From Teredinibacter turnerae T7901 (GTDB taxonomy: Bacteria > Pseudomonadota > Gammaproteobacteria > Pseudomonadales > Cellvibrionaceae), in assembly GCF_000023025.1 (NCBI RefSeq), contig NC_012997.1, positions 480,764 through 544,763 of the forward strand: 64,000 bases of DNA, in the 5' to 3' direction. A model generated the notes under the pieces. The model saw only the letters and a program-made list of their open reading frames with translations, had not been told where the DNA came from and ran no database searches. The position numbers and the translations under genes are program-made. This document shows positions 43,127 to 54,000 of the stretch, one piece after another (the stretch's first letter is position 1; the number at the start of each line of letters is the position of its first letter).

Positions 43127-46100
43127 ATGTTTAAGAAAAACAAGTTATCGACAGCTGTCGTTGGTGTACTTGCTACCTCAGCGATCGCGGCGCCAACGTT
43201 TGCTCAAGACCAAGCTATCGAAGAAGTTTTCGTAACTGGTATTCGCGCCAGTATGGAAGCAGCGATGGATGTAAAACGTAATTCCGCCGGTGTTGTTGAC
43301 GCAATTTCCGCTGAAGACATTGGTAAATTCCCTGACACCAACCTCGCAGAATCGCTGCAACGTATTACTGGTGTTTCTATTAAGCGTACCAATGGTGAAG
43401 GTTCGGAAATCACTGTTCGTGGTTTCGGTCCAGACTTCAATATGGTGACCCTGAACGGTCGTACTATGCCTGGTGCAATAGCTTACGGCGGTGGTTCCGG
43501 TGCGGATGGCACCACTCGTGGTGGTAGCGCTCGTGCTTTCGACTTCTCGAACCTGGCCTCAGAAGCTGTTCGCGGAGTCGAAGTATTTAAAACAGGTAAA
43601 GCCTCTATCGCGACTGGCGGTATTGGTGCGACTGTAAATATTAAAACTTCTCGCCCATTGGACGATCCAGGCCTGTCGGCGTCTGTGGGTGTTAAAGCTG
43701 TGCATGACACCACTAACCGTGTTGGTGACGACATCACTCCTGAACTTTCTGGTGTAGTGAGTTGGGCCGACGACGACGCAATGTTTGGTGCGTCTTTGAG
43801 TGCAAGTTACCAAAAGCGTGATTCTGGCTACACTGGTGCTACTGTAAACCAGTGGAATATCGGCGTTTGGGGGCAGGACGACCTTTATCAGCGTGATATA
43901 TCTCCAGATGATCCCGGTACTCATGTAAACGATCCAATTTTTGAAAATACACCAGAATTGGGGCAGCTTTATGCGCGTCCTAACGATATTCGGTATGCGT
44001 TTTCTGACACCAGTCGCGAGCGTACGAACGCACAGTTAACGTTGCAGTTCGCTCCAAACGAAAAAATTACCGGTACTCTGGATTACACCTTCGCTGAAAA
44101 CGGTATTGAAGAGAACCGCGGTGAGGTTACTAACTGGGTTCAAAATGGTGGTAACGTTGCACGCGTTGTGTTCGACGATTCAGATGTAGCTACTCCACTT
44201 ATTATTACCGAAGATTACGCCGATGGCTGGCGTGACCAGGGTTATGAGCAGCAATACCGTAAACAGAAGAACTCTCTGGACTCCGTAGGTATCAACATTG
44301 AATACCAAATGTTGGACAACCTGAGTTTTGTTCTAGATGCTCACGATTCAACAATGGAATCTCTTCCAGATGGCCCTGGCGGCATTGGTGAATTGTCTGT
44401 GGCGCTAGGCGCTCCAGTTAAAACGGGCAAAACTCTTTATTTCGGAGGCGATCTGCCTTACTGGACTCACCAAATCGATGACTGCCGTCACGCTGATGCG
44501 AACCCAGGCAAGGAATTCGTCACTAACTGTAATGGCGTTTTGGACGCTGGCGACATCAGTTCAACGGTACTTCGTAACTGGGCCGCGGAGCAAACCTCTG
44601 ATATAACCCAGGTGAAGTTGGACGGCACCTTGGAGTTTGACAATGGCCGTTTCGATTTCGGTGTCGAATCTCGTGATATGTCTTCCAACTCTTCTGCCTA
44701 CAACAGTAATAACAACCAGGTGCTCGGCGGTTGGGGTGCTGACAACCCCGGTGAATTTCCTGCCGGTATGATTGAGCCCTTCGATGTTGTCGGTGAATTC
44801 GACGATTTCGATACAGGTGACGCTCCCCACGTTGGTTTCCGCGCAGATGCTCGTGAGCTCGCCGAATTTCTGGTTAGTTCGCCAACTTACGCAGAGTATG
44901 ATCCGTTTATCGGTTTGAACAACGATGGTCGTAACACTCGTAACGTCAACAACACCGTTGAAGAAGAAACCACTGCGATATACTTCCAGTTTGCACAGTC
45001 CGGCACGCTTGGTGACTTCGAAACTAACACCTTGTTAGGTCTGCGTTACGAAACCACGGATATGACGTCCACATCTAACGTTCAGCCTGTGGGTTACTTG
45101 AACTGGGCATCGGACGATGACTTCGGCCCAGTGAACGTAGGGGTGGCGACGCCTGAAACAGAGACTGCCAGCTACGATAACCTGTTGCCGAGCTTGGACT
45201 TCGATATTTCCTTCCTCGACAATCTGATTGGTCGTTTCTCCTTCAGTAAAACAATCGCTCGTCCAGGCTTCTCTGATCTTGCGGTTGCTGCGGGTAACTT
45301 TGGTCTGAGCGGCGCGACATCCGCAGGTGCCGTACCGTCAGCTTCACGTTCTAACCCGAACCTGCTGCCTTTGGAGTCAACTAACTACGACCTGTCGTTG
45401 GAATGGTACTTCGCTGACTCCAGCTACCTGTCCGGTGGATTCTGGGAAAAACGTGTAATCAACTTTGTTGGTACCGCACAGGAAGATCGCAACTACTTCG
45501 GTATTCGCGACCAAACCGCCGGCCCTCGTGCACAGGCGGCCGCAGAAGCGCTTGCCAGTCAAGGTTTTCTGGTTGATAACGCCAATCTCCACACCATGAT
45601 GGTTATTCTCGCTGACCCGGCGACATTCCCTAACGGTGCTGCAGACTTTACTGGAATGCAATCACAGATTTCAGCGCTGGGTGAAGGTTGTGCTGAGTGT
45701 GATATTCAGCCAAATGACGATGATCCTTTGATGATCTTCCGCACCAGCTACCCCGTTAACAACCGTGAAGCGAAAATCCACGGTTTCGAACTGGCTGTAC
45801 AGCACTTCTTCGGTGAAACTGGTTTTGGTGTAATGGCTAACTACACCTTCGTGGATGGCGATGTTGAATTCGATAACCTTGCGCCACCAACTGAGCAGCA
45901 ATTTGCGTTGTTGGGTTTGAGTGACACGGCTAACTTGGTATTGATGTACGAAAACTACGGTGTTCAAGCGCGTCTTGCTTACAACTGGCGTGATGAGTAC
46001 CTGAACCGTACTAACTATCAGTCGAGCAACAACCCGACTTATATCGAAGCTTACTCTCAGATCGATATGAACGTTTCCTACGATATTACTGACAGTATTT

Positions 46101-46228
46101 CCGTCTTCTTCGAAGGTATTAACCTGACTGGCGCTGACAACCGTGAGTTCGCCCGTAACGAGAAGCAGATGTACTACTTGGAAGATCTGGGTCCACGTTA
46201 TGCGTTGGGTGCTCGTTACAGCTTCTAA
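43127..46228 (+). CDS. TonB-dependent outer-membrane receptor
   Basis: About 1033 residues from ATG 43127; GAGGAG lies upstream and GTG codons at 43115 and 43121 are in frame. A Sec signal peptide (about 1-27, ending PTFAQ) is followed by the TonB-box-like IEEVFVTG and the plug domain (DIGKFPDTNLAESLQRITGV, then EITVRGFGPDFNMVTLNGR). The beta-barrel ends with the aromatic C-terminus YALGARYSF required for outer-membrane insertion. The plug motifs match the large class of receptors found in carbohydrate-utilising Cellvibrionaceae and Caulobacter. A tryptophan-halogenase-like gene follows, a very common pairing. Substrate is probably a polysaccharide fragment, by association. Its own terminator follows. 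Confidence 0.95.
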   Translation: MFKKNKLSTAVVGVLATSAIAAPTFAQDQAIEEVFVTGIRASMEAAMDVKRNSAGVVDAISAEDIGKFPDTNLAESLQRITGVSIKRTNGEGSEITVRGFGPDFNMVTLNGRTMPGAIAYGGGSGADGTTRGGSARAFDFSNLASEAVRGVEVFKTGKASIATGGIGATVNIKTSRPLDDPGLSASVGVKAVHDTTNRVGDDITPELSGVVSWADDDAMFGASLSASYQKRDSGYTGATVNQWNIGVWGQDDLYQRDISPDDPGTHVNDPIFENTPELGQLYARPNDIRYAFSDTSRERTNAQLTLQFAPNEKITGTLDYTFAENGIEENRGEVTNWVQNGGNVARVVFDDSDVATPLIITEDYADGWRDQGYEQQYRKQKNSLDSVGINIEYQMLDNLSFVLDAHDSTMESLPDGPGGIGELSVALGAPVKTGKTLYFGGDLPYWTHQIDDCRHADANPGKEFVTNCNGVLDAGDISSTVLRNWAAEQTSDITQVKLDGTLEFDNGRFDFGVESRDMSSNSSAYNSNNNQVLGGWGADNPGEFPAGMIEPFDVVGEFDDFDTGDAPHVGFRADARELAEFLVSSPTYAEYDPFIGLNNDGRNTRNVNNTVEEETTAIYFQFAQSGTLGDFETNTLLGLRYETTDMTSTSNVQPVGYLNWASDDDFGPVNVGVATPETETASYDNLLPSLDFDISFLDNLIGRFSFSKTIARPGFSDLAVAAGNFGLSGATSAGAVPSASRSNPNLLPLESTNYDLSLEWYFADSSYLSGGFWEKRVINFVGTAQEDRNYFGIRDQTAGPRAQAAAEALASQGFLVDNANLHTMMVILADPATFPNGAADFTGMQSQISALGEGCAECDIQPNDDDPLMIFRTSYPVNNREAKIHGFELAVQHFFGETGFGVMANYTFVDGDVEFDNLAPPTEQQFALLGLSDTANLVLMYENYGVQARLAYNWRDEYLNRTNYQSSNNPTYIEAYSQIDMNVSYDITDSISVFFEGINLTGADNREFARNEKQMYYLEDLGPRYALGARYSF

Positions 46229-46256
46229 TCGCATGCTGTAACACTCTCTTGTTTAC

Positions 46257-46283
46257 AGGGCCGCTTTTGCGGCCCTTTTTTAT
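46257..46283 (+). terminator. Rho-independent terminator of the TonB receptor gene
   Basis: AGGGCCGC/GCGGCCCT 8-bp stem with a TTTT loop followed by TTTTT, 28 bases after the stop. Confidence 0.92.
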
Positions 46284-46479
46284 TTGTGGTAGAACAGATT
46301 AAATCGTTCGGGTTTGCGCGAGATCGATTCCCAATTATTGTCTGGTAGTTACACTCGAGCGCACGAAAGCGAAGTATCGTGAAAGGCCTATTTAAGTGTA
46401 GGATCAGTTGAATGACCGAAGCGCGTAGTTGTAATAGGTCAGGCAGCGGCTGCAGACATACCGGATATTGGAGTAAAAC

Positions 46480-47958
46480 ATGAGCGAACAAAAAACTAAG
46501 GTAGTTATAGCTGGGGGTGGCACTGCTGGTTGGTTGGCTGCGGCTGCGCTGTCCCAGCAATTGGGATCAGCGGTAGAGGTGGCTCTCGTTGAGTCTGCCG
46601 AAATTGGCACAGTGGGCGTTGGCGAGGCGACAATTCCCCCGATGAAAACCTTTCACCGGTTGTTGCGCATCGATGAACAGGAATTTATGCGCACGACCCA
46701 TGCGACATTTAAACTCGGTATTCAATTTGAAAACTGGCGCGTCGAAGGCGAAAAATACTTCCATTCGTTTGGTACCACCGGGCGTGACACACTGGTGTCT
46801 GAATTTATTCACTTTTGGTTGCGCGGCCGAGACATGGGTATCGCTAAAGATTTTGGTGATTATTGTGTCGAGTTTAAAGCGGCCTTGGAAAACAAATGCA
46901 GTACACAAGGCGACACAAAAGTGAATCACGCATTCCATTTGGATGCGGGGCTGTACGCGAAATACCTGCGAACTTTTGCAGAGAGCCACGGTGCAACTCA
47001 GGTTGAAGGCAATATTGCTGAAGTACTACAAGATAACAATTCCGGGTATATCACGGGGCTTCGAATGGCATCCGGTGATATTGTTAGCGGCGATCTGTTT
47101 GTCGACTGTACGGGCTTTCGGGGCTTGCTGATCGAACAAACCCTGCACGCCGGGTACGAGAGCTGGGAGCATTGGTTACCGTGCAACAGGGCGGTAGCTG
47201 TGCAGACAGCGTCGGTGAGAGACCCGGTACCCTACACGCGATCCATTGCTCACCATGCTGGCTGGCGCTGGCAAATTCCACTTCAGCATCGCGTTGGCAA
47301 TGGGACAGTATTTTGTAATCGGTATATGTCGGAAGACGAAGCAATTGCTAAATTGTTGGCCGACATTCAAGGCGATGTGATTACCGAACCGCGCGTTATC
47401 CAATTCCAGACTGGTCGGCGACGCAAAAACTGGGTTAAAAATTGTGTTGCGATGGGACTGTCTTCCGGATTTTTGGAGCCTTTGGAGTCGACCAGTATTC
47501 ACTTGATCATGACATCTATTATGCGCCTGCTCCAACTGTTTCCCGGTAAAGATATACAGCAGGCGACCATTGATGAATACAACATGCAAGCAGCCATCGA
47601 GTTTGAGTTGATTCGAGACTTTATTATTCTGCACTACAAGGCAACTGAGCGTGAGGATAGTAAGTTTTGGCGTTACTGCAAGCGAATGGATATTCCAGAA
47701 AGCCTTGCGCATCGCATAGATCTGTTTCGGGAAACCGGCAAGTCGTATCAAAAAGAGGGCGAGTTATTTCGTCTCGACTCCTGGACTCAGGTTATGCTCG
47801 GCCAGGGCATTTATCCTAAGCGCTATCATCCAATGGTCGACAGTATGCAGGCGCAGGAACTGGAACGATTTTTACATGCGACGGCAGCGAATGTGGCTGC
47901 AGTAGTGGATTCTATGCCGCCGCATGAAAAATTCCTGGCGGAGTATTGTGCAATATAG
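46480..47958 (+). CDS. Tryptophan-halogenase family flavoprotein
   Basis: 492 residues. It has the FAD-binding GGGTAGW near residue 12, the VGEATIP motif at about 47-53, Lys78 in ATFKLGIQFENW at the place of the catalytic Lys79 of PrnA, the WxWxIP motif (GWRWQIP), and the Glu of the active-site region in GFLEPLESTSIHLI. The hallmarks of FADH2-dependent tryptophan halogenases are thus intact. Such genes occur next to TonB receptors in many marine degraders, where free-Trp halogenation is not proven. No flavin reductase is adjacent; the one at 9484 is distant. A free-standing transcription unit is likely, since a terminator precedes it. Confidence 0.95.
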   Translation: MSEQKTKVVIAGGGTAGWLAAAALSQQLGSAVEVALVESAEIGTVGVGEATIPPMKTFHRLLRIDEQEFMRTTHATFKLGIQFENWRVEGEKYFHSFGTTGRDTLVSEFIHFWLRGRDMGIAKDFGDYCVEFKAALENKCSTQGDTKVNHAFHLDAGLYAKYLRTFAESHGATQVEGNIAEVLQDNNSGYITGLRMASGDIVSGDLFVDCTGFRGLLIEQTLHAGYESWEHWLPCNRAVAVQTASVRDPVPYTRSIAHHAGWRWQIPLQHRVGNGTVFCNRYMSEDEAIAKLLADIQGDVITEPRVIQFQTGRRRKNWVKNCVAMGLSSGFLEPLESTSIHLIMTSIMRLLQLFPGKDIQQATIDEYNMQAAIEFELIRDFIILHYKATEREDSKFWRYCKRMDIPESLAHRIDLFRETGKSYQKEGELFRLDSWTQVMLGQGIYPKRYHPMVDSMQAQELERFLHATAANVAAVVDSMPPHEKFLAEYCAI

Positions 47959-48017
47959 CGTTTTGAATTTCACTCGGTGCTTTTGAGCAAACCCGGCGCT
48001 TGCCTGATACTAACCCG

Positions 48018-48051
48018 GCACTTAAATAGATGATTTTATCTATTTAAGTGC
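48018..48051. repeat. Perfect 14-bp inverted repeat after the halogenase gene
   Basis: GCACTTAAATAGAT and ATCTATTTAAGTGC are perfect reverse complements around the six-base GATTTT. It lies about 60 bases after the halogenase stop and 184 bases before the next gene. There is no T run. It could be a regulator site, an mRNA-end hairpin, or a remnant. Confidence 0.6.
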
Positions 48052-48234
48052 GTACTTGAAGTGCTGGCGCCAATGTGTGATTCATCTAATCTTTCGAGGT
48101 CTTACATTGGCCTTAGGCCAACGGCGGTGTTTACCTGCACAGCCTGTCAACTTCGCAGTTTTTAATAAGCCATTATCAAATAACCGGCTTGTGTATACTG
48201 TGGGGCAAGTCCAGTGAACCAGTGAGAGGCAGTT

Positions 48235-49764
48235 GTGAGGTCTTTTTTAATTAAGCGGGTGAGTATGCTCACCTTTTTTTGTTGTGTTGCGTTTGGTGTT
48301 CATGCGGAAAAAAGCGTTGAGCAAGTAGCACAGCTGGCTAAGCAGGTGTGCGGCGCTTGTCATTATCAACCTTCGCCGGATTTGCTACCCAAGCGGAGTT
48401 GGCCTTACGTTATAAAAAGCATGGCGGAAATTGCCGCGGAACGCGCGGGCGCAGCGGTGCTGACGGAGGAGCAGATAAGCGATATCACCGCATTTTATTA
48501 TGGCTTTGCACCGGAAGAGCTTCCCCGTCTACCCTATGTAGATGATCTCTCTCATTCGCTAAAACCCAAGCAAATACAACAAATTGGCCGCGCGGCAAAA
48601 CTGCCTCTGGTGGTAAAGCTAAAGTCGGTTGCGCTTACAGAATCCAAAGCGCATCAGTTTTTATTGTGCGATGGTGAGACGGATACAGTCTCCCTTTTCG
48701 AACTGCGCGGTAGCCAGTGGCAGGAGAAAATATTAGCGAACGTCCCTGTTCCGAGTAATGCGACCGTTGCGGATATGGACGGTGATGGCGATCTCGATGT
48801 GGTTGTTTCTGCGCTGGGTTTGTTTTTTCCGCCCACCGGTGTATTTGCGGGAAAAGTGTTTATTCTTGAACAGGTGTCTCCCGGCAAATTCGAGAAACGG
48901 CTAGTGGAGGACAAGCTGGGACGCGTGACCGACGCTCAGCCACTGGATATGGATGGCGATGGTGACATGGATATAGTGCTGGCGGTGTTTGGCGGCGATG
49001 TGCCTGGCGAGATTGCCTGGCTGGAGAATAAGGGAAAAAAAAGCGCTTTCGAAAAACATACGCTTTTACCAATTGGTGGTGCGTTAAATATTACGCCTAT
49101 CGATATAAACGGCGACGGACGCCTGGATCTCGTCAGTTTTTTTACCCAGGAATTCGAGCATATTCTTGCGTTAATAAACAAAGGCGGTGGGGAATACGAA
49201 AGGGCTGTTTTATTTCAGGCGGCGACGCCCATAGGTGGGCCCACGTCGATCAACTTCCCGGATATGGATAATGACGGTGACCCGGATATATTATTCACTA
49301 ATGGCGATGCACACGACTACCAGCACGATCCAAAACCTTACCACGGTGTGCAGTGGCTGGAAAACAAGGGCAACTTGGCTTTCGAGTATCATGAGGTCGG
49401 GCGTTTTTACGGGGCTTCTTACGCGCAAGCCGGTGATGTGGATGGCGATGGCGATATGGATGTTGTGGCATCGAGCTGGAACAATTATTGGGATGACCCA
49501 AAGCGACAAACCTTGGTTTGGTATGAGAACACCGGTAAGTTTGCTTTTACCAGTCACGGGTTAATGAGCAGGCCAAAGAGTATGGTGACCTTCGAGTTGG
49601 TAAATCTGGATAAGGATAAGTCACTGGAGCTGGTAGGTGGAATGTTCGATATTGATTTACTTAAAGATTACATCAACGCATTGGTCGAGAGTAAAGACGC
49701 TGCCGATAAGCTGGTAGCCGGGCAGGAGGACAAGCCAAGATTGTTAAAGCTGGATTTGCACTAA
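48235..49764 (+). CDS. Cytochrome c / VCBS (FG-GAP) repeat protein, secreted
   Basis: 509 residues from GTG 48235, with ATG 48265 as alternative; a signal peptide (hydrophobic FFCCVAFGVHA) follows. A single heme c motif CGACH is at residues 39-43, in a short cytochrome-like domain to about residue 105. Then come about six FG-GAP/VCBS-type repeats with Ca-binding D-x-D-x-D-G motifs such as ADMDGDGDLDVV, DMDGDGDMDIV, DINGDGRLDLV, DMDNDGDPDIL, DVDGDGDMDVV and LDKDKSLELV. This is a seven-bladed beta-propeller-like fold. It lies 276 bp after the halogenase gene on the same strand. Electron transfer or binding to a polymer at the cell surface is inferred. Confidence 0.85.
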   Translation: MRSFLIKRVSMLTFFCCVAFGVHAEKSVEQVAQLAKQVCGACHYQPSPDLLPKRSWPYVIKSMAEIAAERAGAAVLTEEQISDITAFYYGFAPEELPRLPYVDDLSHSLKPKQIQQIGRAAKLPLVVKLKSVALTESKAHQFLLCDGETDTVSLFELRGSQWQEKILANVPVPSNATVADMDGDGDLDVVVSALGLFFPPTGVFAGKVFILEQVSPGKFEKRLVEDKLGRVTDAQPLDMDGDGDMDIVLAVFGGDVPGEIAWLENKGKKSAFEKHTLLPIGGALNITPIDINGDGRLDLVSFFTQEFEHILALINKGGGEYERAVLFQAATPIGGPTSINFPDMDNDGDPDILFTNGDAHDYQHDPKPYHGVQWLENKGNLAFEYHEVGRFYGASYAQAGDVDGDGDMDVVASSWNNYWDDPKRQTLVWYENTGKFAFTSHGLMSRPKSMVTFELVNLDKDKSLELVGGMFDIDLLKDYINALVESKDAADKLVAGQEDKPRLLKLDLH

Positions 49765-49930
49765 GGGGGTAGTGCGGTAACCCACCTCATCTCACCGTGC
49801 TTGGTGCTTGAAACTAAGGTCAGCGGATTTTCGCTGGCGGTGGGTATGAGGCAAGTCTGTCGGATATAGAAAAATTATCAGCGGACTGGTCGCGCGTAAT
49901 TGCTTGTCGACCAGTCTTTAGAATGAAGAT

Positions 49931-50770
49931 CTATTTTTTTGCTTTTTGTTTGTCTTTCACATAATTTGCAATGTCAGTCACTGGCGCTATCCAGACATCT
50001 TTTTTATGTTTGCCAAGGTAATTCACCAGTTCAGCGTGCGCCTCTTTAGACACGTTTAAGCCGTGCTCGCCACCCACGCCGTGAAATAAAAATACCACCC
50101 AAGTGTGGTTCTTTATTCCGGCTTCCACCAGGGAAATCAATTTCTCGGCAGAATCGCCCATCACCATATGAGATGGGATACGCATCAGATCCACCTTGTC
50201 GATTGTGGGGGGCGTTCCGCCAACCATGCGGGCAGCAGTAAACATGGGTGTAATAGTTTCCACGTAGGATTTACCTGCAACTTCCGTATCGCCACAGGGG
50301 TAGGCGAAGCTGCGTTCGGTTTTTCCGTCCAGCGCCTGGAGCAGGGTGTTGTTGATGTTAAGATTACCTATGTAGCGTTGTTCGCTCCACTCATTCAGAT
50401 AGAGTTCCTTGTTCAACCACTCGCGCCCTGGTTTGTCTCCAGCGCAGGGATGAAACAAAGTGTGGTTGCCCAATTCGTGACCGCTTGTCGCTATGGCGCG
50501 CCAATCATCCAGTCTGGATCGCAAGGGCCACGAGTTTGAGGTTACATAGAAAGTCGCTAAGAGGTCATTTTGTGCAAGTACGGGAGCGACATTGTCGATG
50601 TGCACTCCAAGTGCGTCATCGTAGGTGAGCGACACTGCAGCACTTTTACCATTCCATGGTGAGTCTGCGCCGTATGAGCCGGCACTGAATAAAATGAGAA
50701 GCAGAACGAAGATTCTGCGATAGAAACAAGGTTTTATTTTGCCCATGGATCGTGATTGTGAAGGCTTCAT
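49931..50770 (-). CDS. Polysaccharide deacetylase (NodB/CE4-like), exported
   Basis: 279 residues. ATG 50770 is one choice and ATG 50746 (MGKIKP) another; a signal peptide (IFVLLLILFSAGSYG) follows. The NodB domain shows SLTYDDALG (two catalytic Asp), then SGHELGNHTLFHP with the zinc His pair, then FAYPCGD and VFLFHGVGGEHG as later motifs. It probably removes acetyl groups from xylan, chitin or peptidoglycan-like polymers in the periplasm or outside. It is divergent from the xylanase gene with 243 bp between, so an acetyl-xylan role is suggested by neighbourhood only. Confidence 0.9.
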   Translation of the reverse strand: MKPSQSRSMGKIKPCFYRRIFVLLLILFSAGSYGADSPWNGKSAAVSLTYDDALGVHIDNVAPVLAQNDLLATFYVTSNSWPLRSRLDDWRAIATSGHELGNHTLFHPCAGDKPGREWLNKELYLNEWSEQRYIGNLNINNTLLQALDGKTERSFAYPCGDTEVAGKSYVETITPMFTAARMVGGTPPTIDKVDLMRIPSHMVMGDSAEKLISLVEAGIKNHTWVVFLFHGVGGEHGLNVSKEAHAELVNYLGKHKKDVWIAPVTDIANYVKDKQKAKK

Positions 50771-50895
50771 GGATGGTTTCCTCTATAGCTTGAAATACCC
50801 GACAGGCGGCAATAGTTACACCGCCAGAAAAGAAATAATAGTCGGTGTTTCGACAAGGGTAGCGAATATTACTTATTGGGACATCAAGGAGTCAC

Positions 50896-50920
50896 CACCG
50901 CAATGCAGTTAATTGCGGTG
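50896..50920. promoter_or_regulatory. Inverted repeat upstream of the xylanase gene
   Basis: CACCGCAAT-N7-ATTGCGGTG, perfect 9-bp arms, about 94 bases before the start of the xylanase. A further CCGCAA half-site lies at 50935. It is a candidate operator for the divergent deacetylase/xylanase pair. Confidence 0.45.
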
Positions 50921-51013
50921 TCTCGCGGCAAAAAACCGCAACAATTAGAAAATAGAATGTTGGCGTGCAAATCAACGTCATGGATTTCAATTGTCCTTTA
51001 GGAGGCTTTCGCT

Positions 51014-54000
51014 ATGCGCTTTCGTACCAAGCGTCTCGGGCTCGCTATGCTCGCGTTGGGGGTATTCCCTTCTGCAGCTATGGCAACATCCGATTTTTCT
51101 TTAGAGTTACTCTTTCCTGGTCTTTCCCGTCCTGCACCGGGCCAAGTGGAAACACTGGCCGATGCTGCTGAGCAGTCCCGCCGTTTAGTCGGTGTGGCAG
51201 CAGGCTACGGACTGGTGACCAACGACGAGCAGTTTGTCGATATCGTCACCGGCGAATTTAACTACATGACCCCGGAAAACTCCGGCAAGTGGGGGCCCTT
51301 GCAGCCCGCACCGGGCGTGTGGAATTTTGACACCCACGACCAGATGGTCGAGTTCGCGGGCCAAAGCGAATTGGCTTATAAAGGTCACGCATTGGTTTGG
51401 CACTCTCAAGCGCCAGGTTTTGTGACTGACGACCTTTCCGCCGACGAGCTGCAATCGCTTATCGACGATCACATCACGACAGTTATGTCGCGCTACAGCG
51501 GTGAAATCCGCGCTTATGACGTTGTAAACGAAGCCATGGGCGACGATGCAGAGTATCGAGATTCTGTGTTGTACCGCACCCTCGGCGCTGATTTTATTGC
51601 GAACGCTTTTCGCACAGCGCATTCGGTAGATCGCCGCGCAGTGCTGTTCTACAACGATTACAACATCGCGGGCCTCAACGCGAAGTCCGATGCAGTCTAC
51701 GAGATGGTTAAAGGCCTGGTGCATAACCGGGTGCCCATCGATGGCGTCGGTTTTCAAATGCATTTGACCGCTGCTACCGCGCCCAGTTACGACGAGCTAG
51801 TGGCTAACTTGTCGCGCTTCGCTAATTTAGGTTTACGCGTAAACATCAGCGAGTTGGATGTGCGTGTTGCTGATTTACCCTGGGACTATCAAACCAACAT
51901 CGCTATTCAGCGACAGGTTTACCATCGCGTGGTAAGTGCCTGTATGGCGGTGCGCCGCTGTGAAGCGGTGACCACCTGGGGTGTGTCAGACAAAAACTCC
52001 TGGATTAACTACACCTTTGGCGAAGACGCTGCTCTCGCCTGGGACGATGATAACCAGCGCAAGCCCGCCTATTACGGCATGCTGGATGGATTCATGGGCG
52101 TTGAGCCAGACGAGAGCCCATTGCCAAACCTCGTCGCCAACAGCGAATTTGAGGGCGGCGTGCAGGGCTGGACAGGTGAAAATGCGGATGTACATCGCAT
52201 TCGCGCAGTAGGTAAGCCACAAGCCAATTCGATGCTGGTTATCGGCCGTGGCTCACGTGAAGCGGGAGCGAGCTACGACTTTTCTGACGTTGCCCTGGCA
52301 GGTCAGAGTTACGATATAAGCTCGCAAGTCAAAATACCTCAGCTTTCACTGGTGCCCTTACTTTCGCGTTTATTCGGTCTGGCCCGTGGCGATACCGTGG
52401 AAATGAACGTGCGCACGCTGTGTTCTGATGGCACTGAAGAGTTGACCAACCTGGAAACCGCGTTCGCGACCTTTGGCCGCTGGCAAACAATTGGTGGTAC
52501 GGTGACCTTGCCGAACTGTGAGATTGAAGCAGTCGATTTATTGGTCAATGGCCCGCGCGCAGGTACCTCAATACAGGTAGACAGCGTAGTGGCACGTCCG
52601 CAGGTGCTGGTTCCAACCGCTGAAGGTTTCTCTGAAAACCTGGTGACCAACCCTTATTTCGAGGATGGCGCTTACGATTGGTTCGGCTTTGGCAGTGCGG
52701 TTGTGGAAACCACTACAGACAATGTTAAATCCGGCGCTCAAAGCGGATACGTCACTGGTCGCACTGACAGCTGGCAGGGCCCCGCCACCAACGTAACGGC
52801 AGGTGTGCAAGCGGGCGATATCTACGATATGTTCGCCTGGGTGCAGGCCGAAGGTGCCGACTCACGAATTGGTGCAACTCTCAAAGTCAGTTGTGCCGGT
52901 GAAGACGATTCCTATCTGAACATTGGCAATGTCAACGTTACTGCTGGCGAGTGGGCCTTGCTGCGTGGAAGCGTGCTGGTGCCTGACTGTGAATTGCTGG
53001 ATGCAACCCTGTACTTCGAAGGACCTGCTGCAGATGTAAACATGTTAATCGACGAGGTGTATTTACGTCGTGATAACAAAGCCTCGGATGCGCTTGATAT
53101 TGTCGACGATGGCAACCTGCACCTGAACGGTGGTTTCGAGCTGGGTACCGAAAGCTGGACTACTTGGGGTGGTGCCTTAGGTACCAGTGACGAATACGTA
53201 CATTCCGGTTCCGCGGCTGGCGTTTTGTCCTCGCGTACCGCGTCCTGGCAAGGTCCGGTGTTCGATTTACTCTCAGTTGCCAGCGCTGGCGGGGAGTACG
53301 AAATCACGGCCTGGGGCATGGTGCAAGGCGTCTCGCAAGACACGCTGAATATCACGGTGAAGACGACCTGTGGTGGAGAGTCCGCGTATCACCAGCTGGC
53401 ATCCACACTGGTCAACAACACCGATTGGACCGAGCTTTCCGGCGCTGTCACCTTGCCGTCTGATTGTGATCTCACCGAAGCGACCTTGTATTTCGACGGC
53501 CCGGCAGTGGGTGTGGATACCTACCTGGACGACGTGTTCATCTCCGGTGAAGCACCGAGCGTACCCAATCTGGTCATTAACGGCGACTTCGAAGCTGGCA
53601 TCAACGATTGGCAGGTATGGGGTGGCGTTCTTTCTGTGAGTGACGATGCTCACACCGGCGCGCAGAGTGCTCTGCATTCCGGTCGTACCGCCGACTGGCA
53701 GGGTCCGGTGTATCCGCTGAGCGTTGTTGCAGACACGGACTACAATGTTAGCGCGTTCATCAAAATTGATGGCGCGGCCACAGCGACCGCTAACATCACC
53801 TTGAAAACAACCTGTGCGGACGGTTCTGAGGAATATCTCTGGGGTGGTCAGGCTGAGGTTAACTCGAGCGGCTGGACCGAGTTGTCTGGCGTAGTCACTA
53901 CCACATCATGCGAGCCGATGGATGCTGTCGTTTACTTTTCCGGGCCAGCAGTTGGTATTGATATTCTGCTCGACGACGTCGTGGTGTGGCAGGAAGGCGC

